Shown: positions 35,227-47,015 of the stretch, in pieces | Position numbering within the stretch: the first letter of the stretch is position 1 | Layout: the number at the start of each line of letters is the position of its first letter | Assembly (NCBI GenBank): GCA_950295325.1 | Contig: OX485803.1 | Coordinates: 23,932,001 to 23,996,000 of the forward strand | From: Polytrichum commune | Taxonomy: Eukaryota; Streptophyta; Polytrichopsida; Polytrichales; Polytrichaceae | Length of the DNA: 64,000 nucleotides | Direction: 5' to 3' | The notes under the pieces: model-generated | The model's database searches: none | Told to the model about the DNA's origin: nothing | What the model saw: the letters and a program-made list of their open reading frames with translations, nothing else | Position numbers and translations under genes: made by a program

Positions 35227-37340
35227 AGTTGAATTTTTCGCAATGTTGGTCTTTGAAGAAGATACTTGAAGGATTTGGTGGGTTGACGAGTCTCAAAAAA
35301 CTTGACATGTGGGAATGCGAGGCTTTGGAGGAGTTCCCTCGAGGATCGATCAATTTGTGTGCATTAAAGGAGTTGAATTTCTCGCTATGTCGGTCTTTGG
35401 GGAAGATACCGGAAGGATTTGGTGGGTTGACGAGTCTCAAGAAACTTAGCATGCAAAAATGTGGGATTTTGGAGGAGTTCCCTCGAGGATTGATCCATTT
35501 GTGTGCACTCGAGGAGTTGAATTTCTCGCAATGTCGGTCTTTGAGGAAGATACCAGAAGGATTTGGTGGGTTGACGAGTTTGAAAAAACTCACCATGCAA
35601 GAATGTGAGGTTTTGGAGGAGTTTCCTTCTGGATTGACCAACTTGTGTGCCTTGGAGGAGTTGGATTTTCGGCTATGTCGGTCTTTGGGGAAGATACCGG
35701 AAGGATTTGGTGGGTTGACAAATCTCAAGATGCTTTACATGTAGGAATGTGAGGATTTGGAGGAGTTTCCTCCTGGATTGGCCAACCTATGTGCCTTGGA
35801 AGAGTTGGTAGTCTACAAATGTTGGTCTTTGATGAAGATACCAAAAGGATTTGGTGGGTTGATGAGTATGAGAAACCTAGCATGCAAGAATGTGAGGCTT
35901 TGGAGGGTTCCCTCGAGAATTGATCAATTTGTGTGCATTGGAGGAGTTGAATTTTTCTCAATGTTGGTCTTTGATGAAGATACCGGAAGGATTTCGTGGA
36001 TTGACGAGTCTCAAGAAACTTGGCATGTGGGGATGCGAGACTTTGGAGGAGTTTCCTTCCGGATTGACCAATTTGTGTGCCTTGGAGGTGTTAAATTTCT
36101 CGCTATGTCGGTCTTTGAGGAAGATCCTAGAAGGACTTGGTTGGTTGACGTGTCTCAAGAAACTTACTATGCAAGGTTGTGTGGCTTTGGAGTAGTCTCC
36201 TTCGGGATTGATGAATTTGTGTGCATTGGAGGATTTGGATTATCTCTATGTTGGTTTTTGAGGAAGATATCGGAGGATTTGGTGGGTCGACAAATCTCAA
36301 GGAACTGGACATTTGAGAATGTAAAGCTTTGGAGGATTTTCCTTTCGGATTGACCAACTTGTGTGCCTTGAAGGTGTTGAATTTTCTTGCTATGTCGGTC
36401 TTTGAAGAAGATACCGGAAGGATTTGGTGGGTTGACGAGTCTCAAGAAACTTGACGTGTGGGAATGTGAGGCTTTGGAGGAGTTTCCTCCAGGATTGGCC
36501 AACCTATGTGCCTTGGAAGAGTTGGTATTCAGCAAATGTTTGTGTTTGAGGAAGATACTAGAAGGATTTGGTAGGTTGATGAGTCTCAAAAAACTTGACA
36601 TGCAAGAATGTCAGGGTTTGAAGGAGTTTCCTTCTGGATTAATTAATTTGTTTGCCTTGGAGGAGTTGGATTTGTTGCTATGTTGGTCTTTAAAGAAGAT
36701 ACCGGAATAATTTGGTGGGTTGACGAGTCTTAAGAAACTTGACATGTGGGAATGTGAGGCTTTGTAGGAGGTTCCTTCGGGATTGAGCAACCTTTGTTCA
36801 TTGGAGGAGTTGAATTTCTCAACATGTCGGTCTTTGAGGAAGATACGGGAAGAGTTTTGTGGGTTGACGAGTCTCATGAAACTTTACATGCCAAAATGTG
36901 AGGTTTTGGAGGAGTTTCTTCATGATTGAGCAACGTGTGTGCTTTGGAGGATTTGACGTTCTCAATGCTTGGGTCTTTGAGGTACATAGGCAAAGGATTT
37001 TGTGGGTTGATGAGTCTTAAGAAACTTGACATGTGGGAATGTGAAGTTTGGAGATGTTTTCCTCTGGATTGATCAACTTGTGTGCACTGGAGGAGTTGTA
37101 TTTCTCATAATGTCGGTCTTTGGAGAAGCTACAGATGGAATTGTTTGGGATGACGGGTCTCAAATTCCTTGGCATGTGTGAATGTGGGGATTTGGAGGAG
37201 TTGCCTTTGGGAATGACCAACCTCTCTACCTTAGAGGAGTTGGATTTCTCAAAATATGAATCTTTGAGAAAGATATTGGAAGAATTTGGTGGCTTGACGC
37301 ATCCCAAAAAACAAAGCATGTGGGAATGTGAGGCTTAGGA
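34767..37340 (+). pseudogene. decayed continuation of the PNL-A LRR array
   Basis: About 35 further 24-residue repeats are recognisable downstream of the first stop. They are open again from about 34812 to 35744, then broken by stops and single-base deletions, and increasingly diverged after 36200 (remnants at 36387-36710 and 37120-37338). Long frames on the opposite strand exist here only because the 144-bp unit is a multiple of three. The right-most LRR remnant ends near 37340. Confidence 0.82.
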
Positions 37341-39359
37341 AGAGTTCCATTTGGGATTGACCAACCTCTTTGAATGGATGGAATATTTGGATGTGTTGGT
37401 CTTTGAAGAAGACACTTTGTATTTATGTCTTCCATGAAGAGTAAAGTCAATGAGTAAGTTTATGTTTAGTGTTCTAATGGTGTTCAAGATGGTGAAATCA
37501 TGTAGAGAGGATAAAGACAAATTTAGTGCAATTTGAGGGCGTGAACAAGTGGTGGTTGTGCGGAGGTGCAAGGTTGTTTTTGGTTCAGGAGAATGTAGGA
37601 GAGTGCAACTTGTGGAAGGGAGATGAGGATTAGTTATTGTTTTCAGTTTTTCTTCATAGAGACACACCATGAACATTGTTTGAGCTTTGATGGAGGACAT
37701 TGTAAGCCATGTTGCCTCCCTTTCCATTTTCCAACTTATAGCAATGTGATGGATTGCAAGAGAATTTCCAACCGATAAGAGATGGATATTGATGTCCCTT
37801 AAGGGGTGGAGATTATAGCAGGGTTCTCCAAAATGCAAAAGAGAAGTAGTAAATTATTGTGATATGGCCACTTATAAATTTGTTTCAGGTTTAGTTCAAA
37901 TAAAAAGGAAAATGAGCCAAGAAGTCATGGTATCTACGGCCTAGGCTCCATTTGAAATTGGAGTCTAGTATTCTTTAGGGTCAAATAATCCGGTAGTCGG
38001 TTGCAAAAAAAATCTAAAGACCTAGGATTTGTTTGGTCTCTTGCTTCAATGTTTTTCACAAGTAATTATTCCTTGAAATTTTGGCACATTGTTGTCTTAT
38101 ATTGCTTGAGACCAATCCAAGACTACTATCGCCATTTTTTGGTACCACTCTGTATATGTAATGAGGATTTCCACCTATTTGATAAGCTACTAATATTTGA
38201 GTGTATTTTTGTTTTTGACACGATTTGGGTCTATGTGGCATCTGAGAACCTTCGCACATTGAATAAACCTACCCTAGTATCAATATGATATTAAGAAGAT
38301 ATTGACCCAAGTAATGAATCGCTAGTATAAAGGTTCTCTCACCTTGTGGTACCCACCAACCCCCACCAAGTATCAATATTTGACTGGTATTGCAATTATG
38401 ATAACATACAGATAGGATGTTTGATATCATCATTGATATTGTGTGTTGACAATTTGATACCATGCATTCACCTATATATACTAGTCCCACACTCTCCCAC
38501 ATTGATTGAGACCCTCTTAAATACCACCTGCAAATTCTAGTTTGACAAAAAAAAATGATCCTGGAAGCACAATACGGTGCACTCTTCCTTGCACATTGTT
38601 CCTCGCAATGTGAGTGAGTTCTATATTATCTCATTCTTCTACTTCTCAAACTGAAGCAAAATTATACTGCACATGGTAGTGTTGCACTTTCCGTGTGCTC
38701 TCCCTGGAGATCTCCACATGTATTTATGAAGGAGCCTTGCTTCTATGAATGTGGGTGGTGGGTGTAACTTAATTTGGAAAGGAGACAAGCTGATCGATGG
38801 CATTCCGGAGACTCTGGACATGCTTCGGTCCTTGGTCAGTGTTAAAGTGGCGGACATTGCAAGCATGGTGATTTCCAAATCCCTTAAGGTAGAAATACCA
38901 TAACCTGTTAACCACCCTCTAGCCATGCACTAGACCGCTGTCATAATGGTGAAGTGCCATTTCTAAACCCGATCATGGCTCGGCAACAACTTCAATGCGT
39001 GTACACTTAGTGTAGCCAATGGGAGTCAAGTGTTGATGTACTCATGAGGTAACCGATTTAGGCGATGTTCTGTATGGTAATGTGGATTACCGTGTTCGGT
39101 GTAGAGAGAATCTAGTGAACGAGTAGGGGGTTGGACAACTTTCCACTTTGAAAAATTGTAGCATTTTTTGTATAGGGCAGAAAAATATGAAACAACTTGC
39201 ATTCTTCATGAATCCTTCTCGTCTATCTTGGAAAATTATCTCATGATTGTCAAGCCAAATCTTCAATGCGAATCACCTTATTTTCACGGGTTATGGTATT
39301 TCTACCTTAGATTTGTTGCAGCATGAATATTGTTGTAGCCAAGGTAAGTAGGGTCTGCT
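37341..39359. other. spacer between the duplication arms, no gene recognised
   Basis: AT-rich DNA immediately after the last LRR remnant. The minus-strand frame at 37335-37838 shows no domain. Nothing else could be supported. Confidence 0.45.
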
Positions 39360-39720
39360 ACCACTTCTCGTAGGATATGAAACAAGCAATTAGTGCAAGT
39401 GATTAGCAAATCCAAATTTTGCCAAGGCCACTTTCATCATAATATTTTTGAGCTCATATGAATATCTCATTCATCATCGAAGTGTAAATCTTCTTTGTCA
39501 TTGATTGATCATATAGGTTCCCCCAACTATTACAACTATTGGCTCTAGAATGGATAACCATTTCTTTGCGGGTACTCCAATCTCTTTTCAATACATGTGT
39601 TTTTGGCGTGTGTTCTTAGATTTACACCTAACCACACCATTCAAAAGATAGGTCTCTATGAAGATGAGTAACCAATTTAGACCAACTTATCTTAATTCAA
39701 GTGACTCGTAACCTTGAGAA
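39360..39720. repeat. dispersed repeat family copy 3
   Basis: This is the fullest copy of the family at 780 and 14900. It contains GATTAGCAAATCCAAAT, CATATAGGTTCCCC, then a tail (TTTACACCTAACCACACCA, GATGAGTAACCAATTTAGACC) related to 5230-5540. Non-coding. Confidence 0.5.
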
Positions 39721-39753
39721 CTTGTTCAAAGGGACCATGCCAAAATTATCGCA

Positions 39754-39951
39754 AATTAGCACACAAAGCCTATATTTGTAAGGTCCAAGGATATTGCAGT
39801 TCTAGCATATATTACAGAGTATTCACCTTGGGAATGGGTTAAGGAGGAATGCTCTCAATGGCTTACATCTATGGAGCTACATGGCACCAAGCAACTCATT
39901 TTTTGTAACCAATGCTTCCACAAAGTTGCAGAAGCAGTATGGAAAGAAATT
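39754..39951 (+). other. short open frame without recognised family
   Basis: One frame stays open for about 65 codons and ends in TGA. It contains IFVRSKDIAVLAYITEYSPW and LIFCNQCFHKVAEAVWKEI. The amino-acid mix looks protein-like, but there is no start codon at its head. It could be an exon remnant of an unknown gene carried with the adjacent repeat. The adjoining MITE begins 12 bp later. Confidence 0.2.
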
Positions 39952-39959
39952 TGACACAC

Positions 39960-40496
39960 TTATGGGGCATTCCCACCTGACATTAGTTAGAAGTAGTTTT
40001 AGTCTAAAAGCGGTTTTAGTTATCTAGGGTTCACACATATGGCTCTTTTTAGTGCCGAGCCTAGGTGGCAAATGATGTGGCATGGCTTAAAAGTGGAGGT
40101 TTTAAGCCTCAACCACCGACCCTCCCATCGGTACCTAAACATGAGGCAAGAATATAGGAACTTTAAAAGTGTCGCCTCCCACCCTTGTGATTGGTTGCTT
40201 TTTAGTCTTAGCTATGAGGGCACGAGGAGCTTCATTAGCAAAAACCGATGGTAAGATAGGTGAGTAGTAAGGCATTTGGGGACGGGACAAAAACTACCCA
40301 ACATTCATTGCTTGGTAGATAAAACCATGAACATGTGTGAAAGCTACTTAACTAAAACCTACTTGAAAATCTCCGGAGCAAGTTCTTGTAGGTGCATTGG
40401 GATAGTCGGATGCCTCCGCTATAACCGAGGGAGTTTTACCCGGTTTTTAGGAAATACTTTGGGTTTTAACTAAAGTCAGGTGGGAATGCCCCATTA
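39960..40496. mobile_element. Tourist/PIF-Harbinger-like MITE (531 bp)
   Basis: The left end from 39963 (TGGGGCATTCCCACCTGAC) is the reverse complement, over 19 bp, of the right end finishing at 40493 (GTCAGGTGGGAATGCCCCA). The inverted similarity continues for several more bases. The 3-bp target duplication TTA lies at 39960-39962 and 40494-40496. Short TIRs with a TTA duplication are typical of Tourist-type MITEs. No transposase frame is present. Confidence 0.8.
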
Positions 40497-43400
40497 GCTT
40501 GCATGTGTTTGAGGTAAGATTTGTCACCTCATTCTCATGGTGATTTTATATGTGATTGCCAAGTTCTCTACATGCAAGTTGCTTATATTTCTATGTTTCA
40601 ATGTTGGAGGAGGAGGAGCTTTGCGTTATTGTTGACAACGATGGTGTACTTGAAGTCAATCAAGTTTCTTTGGACAAGAAGGTAGGGAGTAGGGACTACC
40701 ATATGCCAATAACAACCACCTTGGATTGAGCTTGTACTTTTTGGCCACTTTACAAAACTTTACCCACATGTTCTAACTAGTAATTTGAACCTCAATCGCC
40801 TAACAAATTGCACAAACTTGCCAGGGCTAGTTTGAAGCTTTCTACACCACCTCTGAGATGGTCAAGTTTTGCAAATAAAATGAGCACCAAATTTTGGTCT
40901 TTGCTTTGGTTGTGCCATAATAGGTGTACATAATTGGCATCAACTACACTGGCAAACTTGTATTTCCCCACCTTTTCCATTCCTTCACTATGTTCATATT
41001 TCTAGGGTGTTCAAATGCATGTGATTCATCCTAGTATGTAGAGATGTTCTTTCTCTAAGTGTGTAAGTCCAAGTGTTGATGATCTCGAATCTTACTGACG
41101 TGTCATGTCTTATTGGACACGAGCATGCCAATTATAGATTGTAGCACGCTCTCCTTGCAACATGGTCATCGTTACGTTTGATATCATACACATGTTATTT
41201 TGCTACGGGTTGTAGCATGAGGATGCATTGTTACAGCTCGTACCATGCAATATCTAGTCCATAGTCAACCTCATTAGAGCACCATGTGTGATATGGCCAA
41301 TGTGTGATCTTGTGTTCTCAAAGGGATTGATGGTACTGGCAATAGCTAAAATTCTTCACAAAGATTCAAGTTAAGAAATATGTAGATTTTTGCAACAACA
41401 GTCATATGGTAGCATATCTTGGTCATATCATTTTTCCCAAGAATTTTGCATCTATTTTGCAATATGATGGGGGACAAGAAAATAGACTTTGCACTTGGTT
41501 AGCTTACTAAACACAACCATGATGTAAGTTTCGTGCTTCCTCTGGTCCCCACAACAATGTCGATCAATAATTTTTTTTGAAATGTATGTCTTGATGGGGA
41601 TCCCTGCTAAATACTATGGGTTATGTGTGGATTGACATGAAACTATTGCAAAAACATGTTGACCACACATGGGTTGGGAACCTTGTTGAGTCTCACCTAG
41701 AAATTATAGTTTGGCACTCCCAAGATTGCTTTACGGTAATTTATTATAGAAGTGAGATGCGAGGAGAAGTAATACATCAGATGTTGCATTTCAACCACTA
41801 ACAAACAAAATTTAATCCCAAGAATGTGGCAAATATATGTATTAAAACGGAAAGATGCTTTCATTATTTGGAGTTTAAAACTACAGCTCTCAAATGAATC
41901 ACGTCCAAAGTCCTGACATGGTAGCACACAAATATGCACTATTGTATCGTAGAGAGTTCTCTATTCCAACACAAAATAATTATTTTTCCTCAAATTTTGT
42001 CATGTGTCATGCTCACATTCGCTAAGACCCACTCGCATCCCACGAGAATATTTCATTCTGACACACAAAGATGAAATAGAGAGCCCTCTACAGTATGTGC
42101 GTTGATGAAGTTGATCCACTGATGAAGGGCAATGCCTCCCCCTCTTTCGTGCCCCTAAAGAGTTGATGTGGGTATCTACAAAAGCAAGGCTAGTTGAATG
42201 GGAAGCGCAAAACCAAATGAGCCAGCGAATGTTTGACGGATGAGCAAAAACCAATCAACTTTTTGTCGTTGTCGGTTCCAAATTGTCAAGCTATCCCATA
42301 TAAGTGGTAATATGTTAACACCACATAAGTCTTATGAGTTTCTTTGCTCCGGATTGTTTAACAAATATCGACGGTGGATTGTAATACTACTTCCCGGCAT
42401 TAATCGACCTTCAAGTTCCCTTGGCCAGACCTCCCTTTCAAATAACTAACCCACAAGCTTAGATTACCAATACCACTACATTGTTTATGGTATTTAATAT
42501 CACAAGCACTATTTGTGAAAGGGCCTAAACTAAACGCCCAAAGGTCTCAAAGTGCCACGCCCACTAATTGCCAATATGATTTCATTTGTCAACATAAGTA
42601 ACTTCTTTAAGAGAAAAAACCATCTACATTATGACATTTAGAGTAGCACATGGGGATGCATTAGATGATAACCTTGCATTTAAGTATCCAAGGGGGAGAT
42701 AAATTTTAGTGTACTAGCGGCAAGTGTCATGTGTTTACATTTTAGAATGCATGAGGAAAACGTTTTTGAGCATACTATTGGCAAGTGTCATTTGTGTACA
42801 CTTTAGTCAATTTGTAGACCATTTTTGTAACATAGGCATGCTCCTCATAACACTATTGAACATGCTCATGCCAAGATATTAGTAAGCTCACTTGAATGCC
42901 AATTATTGAGGTGACAATTATGGTGAAGTTATTAATCAGCAATGTAACCTAGCATACGCCTCAAAATAGGGTATGTGACACTATTACGCATGTGATACTG
43001 AATACAATGAACGGTGTACCCAATTACAAGCCTATATTTAGGACGAGAGGGATGAAAATCAAATGATGAAGATAAACAATCATGTACTCTCTTAGCCGCT
43101 TGCATTGACACATTTGCAGACCAGGCCGAAGCCTGTAATTCACTGCATTTGTTTATTGCAACCCCACCCTCTTTGCCATATAAAGTCCTCCCAGGCCCAC
43201 TGCGTTTAGTGTTTTAAAATGCCCCAAAGCTGCTCAATAATTTACTGTTGAAGGTACTACATTCATTGTGTTGGTTTTCTTTTTCTAAAGAGATGAGGCT
43301 GACAAACTGATGAGAAACTTTACTGAAGAACATGGGCATTTGCATCCCGGCCATGAGTTCATATAATATTTTATACTTATATATGGGGCCCTCCAAACCA

Positions 43401-44779
43401 TTGCATGGCGGACATTGAGTCCCCCGCTACGAACTATGGGGGGTGTCAGATCTGGGTTGGGGCAGTCTTCCAAGAAAAATTCTGAACCCGACTGAAAAAT
43501 GAAAGTGACATGTGTAAGGGAGAACTCTTGGCATTTATGATTACACTCTGACGTGAGTGTGAGAAAAAACAATATTTGAGGCTTGGCGCATATGTGGTAG
43601 CAATTTGGAATGGCACACAAATTGGCCTAAACTTATGTAACTTTGGCAAAAAAATATACTCATTCCATCAAGTATAGCTATTTTTGAGAGAGGATTTTTC
43701 CAAACAAGATGCAATCAAAAGCCACTAACGCAAAAGGTTGAACTTAAAGACCCTTGATGTTCTTATGCAAGTCTTTGTTTGTGGACTTGAAGTGGATGCA
43801 ATGGATTGGGCTACCATCTTCAACATTTGGAGAAACATATGAGACCAAAGGATACTTACGCTCTATTGATAGTTTTCTGTTACAAATCATGATTTTATTT
43901 TCATTATCTACAATATTAGATTTTTCTAAAACATTGTGTAACCCAAAATTGAGGTCACATTTTAGAATTAAATGTATATGTCAATTAACATTCATTTTTG
44001 TTTTTGAAAATGTCACGTGACACTTGGATTTGAAATTGAACGTCAAATAAAATTTGTTGAACATACACACTGCTTTCAACTACTGCTTGAGAGTCACATC
44101 ATACCACACAATCACATTTGAAATTCAACAAGTAGTCATGGCTTTAGATAGTTGAAGTTTAGGTTTGACAACCAACATACCATACTTGATTCTAGCAAAC
44201 CCATCCTTGGACAATGTGGGATTACTATTCAATTCACATATTTAACATTTGCATGAAATATCCATTTGGACCTCCCCTAGATTACCCACTTCACTATAAC
44301 TGATTATAGACTTAAAGGTAGAAATACAACTAGGAATATATGAATAATATGATTAATATATTTACAAAATTAGATTAAATAATACCCATACCTTATGTAT
44401 ATCTTATGATTCCCAAGGACAATTAATACCCCTTTTTGCACCCCGGTGTGTCCATATTTAACAATGAATGCACCCCCAACCTGAGGGGGTCTCGATAAAC
44501 TGTCGCCTTTCTTCAAGTAATCTAATGGCCATACAAAGAGCTAATCATCTTGTAGGATACCTGAAGACCATGGTTATCGTTGCAAAATTGGAGATGTAAA
44601 ATCAGTTTTTAGAATGAAAAGTTTGTCTTTTGGTATTCAACCGCAGTTACTATCTTTCGAACCTTACCCTTTCAAGACCATAGTAACTACTAGGGTAATT
44701 CTATAGTCGGAAGATAAGTTTGGTAGAGGAGAAGGGGACCTTAAAACTATGTTTCACATGGTCCGAGATGACCTTAAAC
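40497..44779. other. spacer, no gene recognised
   Basis: More than 4 kb of AT-rich sequence with short frames only. None shows a motif I can name on either strand, and I found no close repeat partner within the window. Confidence 0.4.
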
Positions 44780-44852
44780 TACCAGACGATGGTGGAGAGA
44801 TACCCAAATCTCAAGGAAGAGGTTGGCGGTTCGAATCCCGGCTATGAAATCT
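44780..44852 (+). other. tRNA-like / SINE head relic
   Basis: The word GGTTCGAATCC (44828-44838) is an exact tRNA B box (T-loop). About 45 bp before it lies GATGGTGGA, like the D-arm start of Leu tRNAs, and GAGATACCCAAATCTC could form an anticodon-type stem. The anticodon loop has the wrong size and no complete acceptor stem can be paired. It is therefore not a working tRNA. A tRNA pseudogene or the RNA polymerase III promoter of a SINE is inferred. Confidence 0.35.
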
Positions 44853-45495
44853 CCTCTCTACTTGACGGAAAACTTGTCAGTTGGTCAACTGCCTCCTCTG
44901 CTTTGACGTTGGTCTGTTGGCCTTCAATCTAAAATATATATATATTTCACATGGTTTAATGAAATAACCTTAACTGCTTCCTCATGAATAACTGATGCCA
45001 AGTAATTAGAATCAAAGAATTGTAGACTACAGACTCTCGATATGAAATGTGTCGTGGCCTTTGCTCATGTGCGGTGGACATTTGACGATTACACTTGGAA
45101 TAAAGCTACAAGACTATGGTCTGACAGATCAAGTAACAAAATAAGAAACAATTAAGGGAGACTAGATACCATGCAAGGGTGATAGCACTGCATTTTTAGT
45201 GTTATATTAAAAGACTAATTAATTCAAGACTATCAACCATACCAAAGTGCCCTTAGTTTTGGTAAATAAGTAAAAAAAAGATGCTATATGCAAGACAATT
45301 GGTGATGGTTGGGTTCATGATTACGCACAACACAAAGTCCAATTGAAATGAACTTATTGCCAAAGTATGTTTGGGTAAATAATGTCAGATTGAGAGGCTT
45401 TCCAAACCGTTTGGCTTGAGTTGTATGAATTGTCCACCCACAATCCTCAATACCTTGAAATGAACCTTAACATTGTCCTAATAAAACTTATATGA
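44853..45495. other. spacer, no gene recognised
   Basis: Includes a short AT run at about 44933-44945. No gene or clear repeat. Confidence 0.4.
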
Positions 45496-45499
45496 GACA

Positions 45500-46400
45500 C
45501 CTAGACCATATAAAGATCACCTCTAAAATCCTCCTTGAGTGTTTCCTTGGATTTTGTCTTATTCAAAATATGAACTACCAAATCCTTCCCGTATCTTCCT
45601 CGAAAATAAACACGAAGAGAAATCAACTCCTCCAAGGCACAAAGGTTGGACAATCCGAGACAAAACTCCTCAAAAGCCTCACAATTGCTCATGTCAAGTT
45701 TCTTGAGACTTGTCAAGCCACTAGATCCTTCCCGTAACGTCCTCAAAGATCGACGTTTCGAGAAATACAACTCATCCCATGCAAAGAGGTTGGTCTATTC
45801 TAGAAGAAACACCTCCAGAGCCTCACATTCCCACACCTTAAGTTCCCCAAGACTCGACAAGCCATCAACTTCTTCTAGTATCTCCCTCGAAGACAAACAT
45901 TCTAAGAAATTTAGTTCCTCCAACGTAGAGAGGTTAGTCGATCCGAGAGGAAACTACTCCAAAAGCCTCACTTTCCCACATCTTAAGTTACTTGAGACTT
46001 GTTAAGCCACCATAATCTTCCGGAAACTTCCTCGAAGACCGACATCTCGAGAAAGCCAACTCCTCCAAAGCACAAAGGTTGGTCAATCCCAAAGCAAACT
46101 CTGCCCAAACCTTTGAGCATTCCCACATATAAAGTTTCTTGAGACTTGCTAAACCACCAAATCCTTCTGGTATCTTTTTCAAAGACAAACAATGCGATAT
46201 ATTCAACTCCTCCAAGGCAAAGAGGTTGGTCAATCCGAGAGGAAACTCTTCCAAAGCCTCACATTCACTCATGTCAAGTTTTTTGAGACTCACCAAGCCA
46301 CCAAATCCCTCTGGTATCTTCCTCAAAGACCCACATTTTGAAAACGTCAATTCCTCCAATCCGTAGAGGTTGCACAATCCTTCAGGTATCTTTTCCAAAT
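45500..46400 (-). pseudogene. PNL-B LRR remnant
   Basis: About 12 LRRs of the same 24-residue type continue after the frameshift (KIPEGFGGLVSLKKLDMSEC and similar). A TAA replaces an AAA Lys codon at about 45988, and a one-base insertion follows at about 45965. Repeats are less uniform than in locus A, so this short array may resemble the ancestral state. Confidence 0.8.
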
Positions 46401-46844
46401 CAGTGCATCTTGTGATAGTAATGATTCCAAGGTTGAGAGTTTGACAACCTCATTGAGTAATCCTTCTATGTTTTGGCAAGATGAAAAGATTACTGCCCTC
46501 AAGGGCATCACCTTCAAATATTCACATGATAGTGATCCTGAGAAGTCACAATCAAACACTTCTAATACGCGCAAGTTTTGGAAATTAGATTGGGAACGAT
46601 TCCAAAACTTCTCGATGAAATCATTTTTCTCCATTGAAGGAGGAATGCTTGAGGTTGAAAAGTGCATCCTCAAGCATTTTAGATTAGGTGATTCTTTGAC
46701 AATAGATGAAAGTAGGTCAATATTGTGACAACATTGGACATTTAATATACGTAGCTCCTCCATAAGTTGGAAGTCACCATCTGCTTCATACTTAGATTTG
46801 CGTTGCAACTCTGTGAATGAAAGGCATTGGACAAGTCTTGTGCC
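46347..46844 (-). CDS. PNL-B exon 3: pre-LRR linker up to frameshift stop
   Basis: The exon begins GGC ACA after a TGTGTAG acceptor, as in locus A. It encodes the conserved linker (ILNVQCCHNIDLLSSIVKES, KNDFIEKFWN). At STLESL one base is missing compared with locus A, and the frame ends after about 20 unrelated residues. The intact linker shows that the deletion is local and probably recent relative to the duplication. Confidence 0.75.
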   Translation of the reverse strand, partial: GTRLVQCLSFTELQRKSKYEADGDFQLMEELRILNVQCCHNIDLLSSIVKESPNLKCLRMHFSTSSIPPSMEKNDFIEKFWNRSQSNFQNLRVLEVFDCDFSGSLSCEYLKVMPLRAVIFSSCQNIEGLLNEVVKLSTLESLLSQDALIWKRYLKDCATSTDWRN

Positions 46845-47015
46845 CTACACACATAAACAAAGGCACGTAAGTTTGATTTCTTTCCATTTCAAATGACAAA
46901 ACGAATATACAACAACAATACATACAACTAGGATACAACTTATGCTACCCTATACATTTATTTCTTAAGGAATTTAATATTGCACATCAACCTCCAAAAA
47001 ACTTAAATTGCACAC

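Larger units (their letters stand above)
25950..37340. repeat. left arm of a large inverted duplication
   Basis: From outside inwards this arm holds the HOS1-like fragment (minus strand), about 3 kb of spacer and PNL locus A (plus strand). The right arm, 45500-55420, carries the same items in reverse complement. Shared non-coding tracts include 29340-29500 with 50205-50375 and 27200-27680 with 52100-52560. The outer edge near 25950 is where matching to 53190 and 55260 stops. The arms differ by indels and moderate divergence, so the event is not recent. Confidence 0.8.
29824..37340 (+). pseudogene. PNL locus A: kinase-NB-ARC-LRR immune receptor, broken
   Basis: Three exons are recognised by consensus splice sites and by match to locus B: exon 1 to 31530, exon 2 31656-32690, exon 3 from 32862, all in phase 0. 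The order is helical N-terminus, kinase, NB-ARC, then an unusually long LRR array. In mosses this PNL order is an established NLR class. Defects are a TGA at 30103-30105 where locus B has CGT, a TGA at 34764, a TAG at about 34809, a TAG at 35742, two 1-nt deletions at about 35866 and 35907, and a TAG at 36193. Restart at the ATG at 30172 would still give a kinase-NB-ARC protein with 20 LRRs, so residual function cannot be excluded. Confidence 0.85.

Noticed and set aside
33430-36877. Long minus-strand frames (up to 177 codons) over the LRR array of locus A
   Set aside because: The DNA repeats every 144 bp, a multiple of three, so any frame lacking a stop in one unit stays open in all. They are shadows of the LRR frame.
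45492-46728. Plus-strand frames over the LRR remnant of locus B
   Set aside because: Same cause: antisense shadows of repeated LRR codons.
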